Assembly: GCF_001563265.1 (NCBI RefSeq) | Contig: NZ_CP005084.1 | Span: 1-64,000 of the forward strand | DNA from: Sphingobium sp. TKS | GTDB lineage: Bacteria; Pseudomonadota; Alphaproteobacteria; Sphingomonadales; Sphingomonadaceae | Direction: 5' to 3' | DNA length: 64,000 bases | Shown here: piece by piece, positions 61,394 through 64,000 of the stretch | Layout of the letters: every line of letters starts with the position of its first letter | Position numbering within the stretch: position 1 is the stretch's first letter | The notes under the pieces: generated by a model | Seen by the model: the letters and a program-made list of their open reading frames with translations, nothing else | Databases searched by the model: none | Told to the model about the DNA's origin: nothing | Program-made: the position numbers and the translations under genes

Positions 61394-63415
61394 AGCCGGT
61401 TCCCTCGCCCGGTGCACGATGCTGTCCGCCAGCTTCGCGCTGACCTCCGCCAGATGATCGAAATGCGCTTCATAATGCGCCATGCCCTGGCTCATCGACC
61501 GGATTTCCGCTTCCAGCCCCTGCAAGCCCGCCTCGGGCAAAAGGACTTCCAGCACATCCCAGTGGAACCAGCCGTCCAGCGCCGTCATGCGCAGCATCTG
61601 GCCCCGGTGGCTCGCCACGGCGGAGGTAATGCGTGATGTCGCGGCGCTTGGGCTCATGATCGTCGCATGGGCGATGGGCTCCAGCAGATAGGGCGATGCC
61701 GCCGCCAGCGCGTCCGACATGGCCATGCGCCCGGCGGTGCGAAAGGCCAGTTCCGAACTGTCGACGCTGTGGAATGAGCCGTCCACCAGCGCGGCGGTGA
61801 CATCGACCACCGCAAAGCCGAGCGGACCCTTCGCCACGGCATCCATCACGCCTTTCTCGACTGCGGGAATATATTGCTTGGGCACCGCGCCGCCGGTGAT
61901 CCGTTCCTCGAACCTTATGCCCTCTCCGCGTTCGAGCGGACGGACTTCCAGCACCACATCTCCGAACTGGCCGTGGCCGCCCGACTGTTTCTTGTGCCGC
62001 CCACGCTGCGTGACCGCCTTGCGGATCGATTCCCGGTAGGCGATGGTCGGCGCGTGGACCGACACGGCAACGCCATAGCGCCGCTTCAGCCGGTCCAGCG
62101 CGACGGCGAGGTGATCCTCGCTCATGCCGTGGAGCAGGGTTTCGCGCGACCCTTCGTTCTGATCCCAATGCAGACCGGCATCTTCTTCGGCAAGCCGGTT
62201 GAGCGCGGTGGAAAGCCGGACCTCGTCCTTATGGTCTTTGGCCGCGATCGCCAGCGCGCAATTGGCCGCCGCTTTTTCCACCCCAAGGCCTGTCGACGGG
62301 ACCGTCCCCGCCATGCCGATCGCATCGCCCGCCTGGACGCCCTCGATCTTCGCGATGCCGACGATCGCGCCCGGCTTCGCCGACGGAATCTTGGTCGTGG
62401 CCGCGCCCTGGATCGCGAACAGCCCGCCGGGCCGCAACGGCCGCCCGTCGCCGTCGACCATCTCCGCCCCATCGGCAAGCGGGCCGCCGAAGATGCGGGC
62501 CAGCGCAAGCCGCCCCACCGTCGCGGCGTGGGAAATCTTGAAAAGTTGCGCCGCTTCCCCCCGGATCGCGAGCCGCTCCGCCGTCTGCGCCGCCATCGGC
62601 GTGTCATGGCGCAGCATCTTCAGCAGCCGCCGGATGCCAAAGCCATTCGACGCGGAACCGAACAGCACCGGCACGATCAGCCCGCTCGCGGTTTCCCGCG
62701 CCAGATCGGCAAAGACAGTATCGAGACTCGGTTGTTCGTCGGACAGCAACTGTTCCAGCAGCAGATCGTCATGGTCGGCCAGTTGTTCCAGCATGTGGAA
62801 GCGCGCCGCGCTTTCATCATCCTTCACATGCGGGGCGAGCGCGACCTGCTGGGATTTCTTGCCCACCTCATAATGATAGGCCCGCTCCAGCGCGAGGTCG
62901 ACGAAGCCCGCGACTCGTTCCCCGGCGCGGATCGGAATCTGGCGCGCCACCAGCGCGGCGGCGCTCATCGGCGCGAGCGCTGTGAGCAGATCCTCTATGC
63001 TGCCCCGCGCCTGATCGATCTTGTTGACGAACAGCGCGTGCGGGATGCCCGACCGCTCCAGCCTGCGCAGCACCGGCTGGGCGAGGGCGGCCCGCTCCGG
63101 ATCGGGATCGATCACCACGATGGCAAGGTCGGCCATGTCGAGCGCGATCGCCCCGTCCGCCGCGAAACCCGGCGCGCCCGGCACGTCGATCAACGCGAAA
63201 CGGTCGCCCATCCATTCGAAATGCATCAGGTTGAGCTCGGTCGAACTGCCGCGCTCTCGGGCTTCCGGGCTGGCGTCGCCCACGCTGTTTCCCGCCTGTA
63301 CCGATCCCTGGCGCGGGATTGCCCCGGTTATGAACAGCATCGCTTCCGCAAGGCTGGTCTTGCCCCCTCCGGCGGGGCCGACGAGCGCGATGGCCCGTGT
63401 ACAACAGACGCTCAT
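61391..63415 (-). CDS. Divergent elongation-factor-G-like GTPase
   Basis: 674 aa. G1 GPAGGGKTS, a shortened switch I (RERGSST where EF-G has RGITI), G3 DVPGA where EF-G has DTPGH, G4 NKID. Domains II-V follow in EF-G order, with IAYRESIRKAVTQRGRHKKQ SGGHGQFGDV (domain IV entry) and GFAVVDVTAALVDGSFHSVDSS. The catalytic His of EF-G is Ala, so GTP hydrolysis on the ribosome may be altered. Belongs to the EF-G-like paralogue group of uncertain function, not the main translocase. ATG 63415 after GGAGGAGAG. Confidence 0.88.
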   Translation of the reverse strand: MSVCCTRAIALVGPAGGGKTSLAEAMLFITGAIPRQGSVQAGNSVGDASPEARERGSSTELNLMHFEWMGDRFALIDVPGAPGFAADGAIALDMADLAIVVIDPDPERAALAQPVLRRLERSGIPHALFVNKIDQARGSIEDLLTALAPMSAAALVARQIPIRAGERVAGFVDLALERAYHYEVGKKSQQVALAPHVKDDESAARFHMLEQLADHDDLLLEQLLSDEQPSLDTVFADLARETASGLIVPVLFGSASNGFGIRRLLKMLRHDTPMAAQTAERLAIRGEAAQLFKISHAATVGRLALARIFGGPLADGAEMVDGDGRPLRPGGLFAIQGAATTKIPSAKPGAIVGIAKIEGVQAGDAIGMAGTVPSTGLGVEKAAANCALAIAAKDHKDEVRLSTALNRLAEEDAGLHWDQNEGSRETLLHGMSEDHLAVALDRLKRRYGVAVSVHAPTIAYRESIRKAVTQRGRHKKQSGGHGQFGDVVLEVRPLERGEGIRFEERITGGAVPKQYIPAVEKGVMDAVAKGPLGFAVVDVTAALVDGSFHSVDSSELAFRTAGRMAMSDALAAASPYLLEPIAHATIMSPSAATSRITSAVASHRGQMLRMTALDGWFHWDVLEVLLPEAGLQGLEAEIRSMSQGMAHYEAHFDHLAEVSAKLADSIVHRAREPA

Positions 63416-63599
63416 CCTGGCTCTCCTCCAATCCACCCGTCTTTCTTGGCGAAGGCGGTCGTTGGGAAGGGGGGATGTTCGCGCGATATCGATCGGAACG
63501 CAAGGGCGAGATCGTCAGTCGCATATTATGGGCGACAGATGACGATCCTGATGGAGAAGGAAATATGGCGGTCTCTCTATGAGGCCATCTGCCATAAAA

Positions 63600-63827
63600 T
63601 CATCTCGCCTTGATATAGCGGTCCCAAATATATGCGACTGAAAGAAATAGAAGCGTGCTCAGATATGCTGGCAGCCAGACGATCGTCAGCAGCCTGTCGA
63701 AAATTGTGACCGTGACCATGCCTCTCGATTTTGACTGAAGGTGCCAGAACCACGCTATGCCTGCGATCCAAAGGAGCGCGATGGCAGTCAATAGCAGAGG
63801 AAGCAAAGATCCGTATATCTGGTTCAC
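63600..63827 (-). CDS. Small two-helix membrane protein
   Basis: 75 aa, GTG start (63827). Two hydrophobic segments, LLPLLLTAIALLWIAGIAWF and LTIVWLPAYLSTLLFLSVAYI, separated by a basic loop (SKSRGMV). No family recognised. Lower GC than its neighbours. The remaining 63828-64000 shows no gene and is cut by the window edge. Confidence 0.45.
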   Translation of the reverse strand: MNQIYGSLLPLLLTAIALLWIAGIAWFWHLQSKSRGMVTVTIFDRLLTIVWLPAYLSTLLFLSVAYIWDRYIKAR

Positions 63828-64000
63828 TGAAGATCTCGCCGGTTCACTGGCTGCTAAAAGGCATCCGTGTTGATTGCCTCGAAAACTGACTCGGGCCTTT
63901 CAACGAGAAGTTTCCTGCCTGATGGTTATGTTTCGAATGTCATTGGTGGGTCAAGATAGTTTTCTCCTTTAGTTGGACCGAGCTGTTTTTGAACCGGAAG

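Overview
The window reads as the beginning of a secondary replicon (second chromosome or megaplasmid) of a high-GC sphingomonad alphaproteobacterium, Sphingobium-like. Base 1 is the start codon of a RepA-type plasmid initiator, followed by five ~22-bp iterons and an AT-rich tract, so numbering was probably set at the replication origin. Gene content (ben/cat ring cleavage, hut, hppD-phhA, Tad pili, FixLJ), ATGA gene overlaps and palindromic REP elements fit sphingomonads. The genus is an inference from content; no tRNA or rRNA was seen.

Layout. 1-4.3 kb: repA, iteron origin, a DUF1612/HTH-like plasmid protein, then about 1.5 kb of lower-GC DNA without a supportable gene. 4.3-6.2 kb: two nucleoid-type proteins, a MucR-like protein with a histone-H1-like tail and HU. 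6.6-13.5 kb: a surface cluster made of a TpsB/FhaC-type outer-membrane transporter, a prolyl-hydroxylase-like 2OG-Fe(II) oxygenase, a collagen-like Gly-Pro-X lipoprotein and an autotransporter beta-barrel, followed by a ParB-like protein with no ParA beside it. Palindromes TTTGCG-N4-CGCAAA stand in front of several of these genes, after parB, and again before cpaB. 13.6-16.2 kb: sulfite dehydrogenase sorAB and an EpsC-type serine acetyltransferase.

16.4-23.9 kb: a minus-strand operon catB-catC-catA-benA-benB-benD-(pcaI remnant)-ferredoxin-pcaD, with a divergent LysR regulator whose start is overlapped by a perfect BenM/CatM-type operator. It takes benzoate (or a close analogue) through catechol and muconate to 3-oxoadipate. 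The usual reductase BenC is absent and a lone 2Fe-2S ferredoxin stands in its place. 24.3-28.5 kb: translationally coupled methionine-salvage operon mtnBDCKA. 28.5-38.2 kb: a Tad/Flp pilus locus on the minus strand (cpaB-cpaC-cpaE-cpaF-tadB-tadC-tadD-orf-tadG-flp-tadE); no prepilin peptidase gene is present.

38.5-48 kb: amino-acid catabolism, namely HPPD plus phenylalanine hydroxylase and a complete hut system (hutIHGU divergent from hutF-hutC) using the formylglutamate route. 47.9-57.4 kb: an MpaB/DUF2236 protein overlapping hutC tail to tail, an LplT-PlsC-Aas fusion, a DUF2339 polytopic membrane protein carrying an in-frame REP, a TetR regulator with a duplicated operator, and a DUF1326-DUF2182 pair. 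57.5-64 kb: FixJ/FixL with the heme-PAS signature residues, a universal stress protein, an outlying Flp-like pilin with a long Ser/Pro/Gly tail, a large inverted repeat, and a divergent EF-G-like GTPase that lacks the catalytic histidine.

The most interesting candidates for an undescribed system are the collagen-like/2OG-oxygenase/TpsB/autotransporter cluster and the palindrome family linking it to the orphan ParB and the Tad pilus operon.
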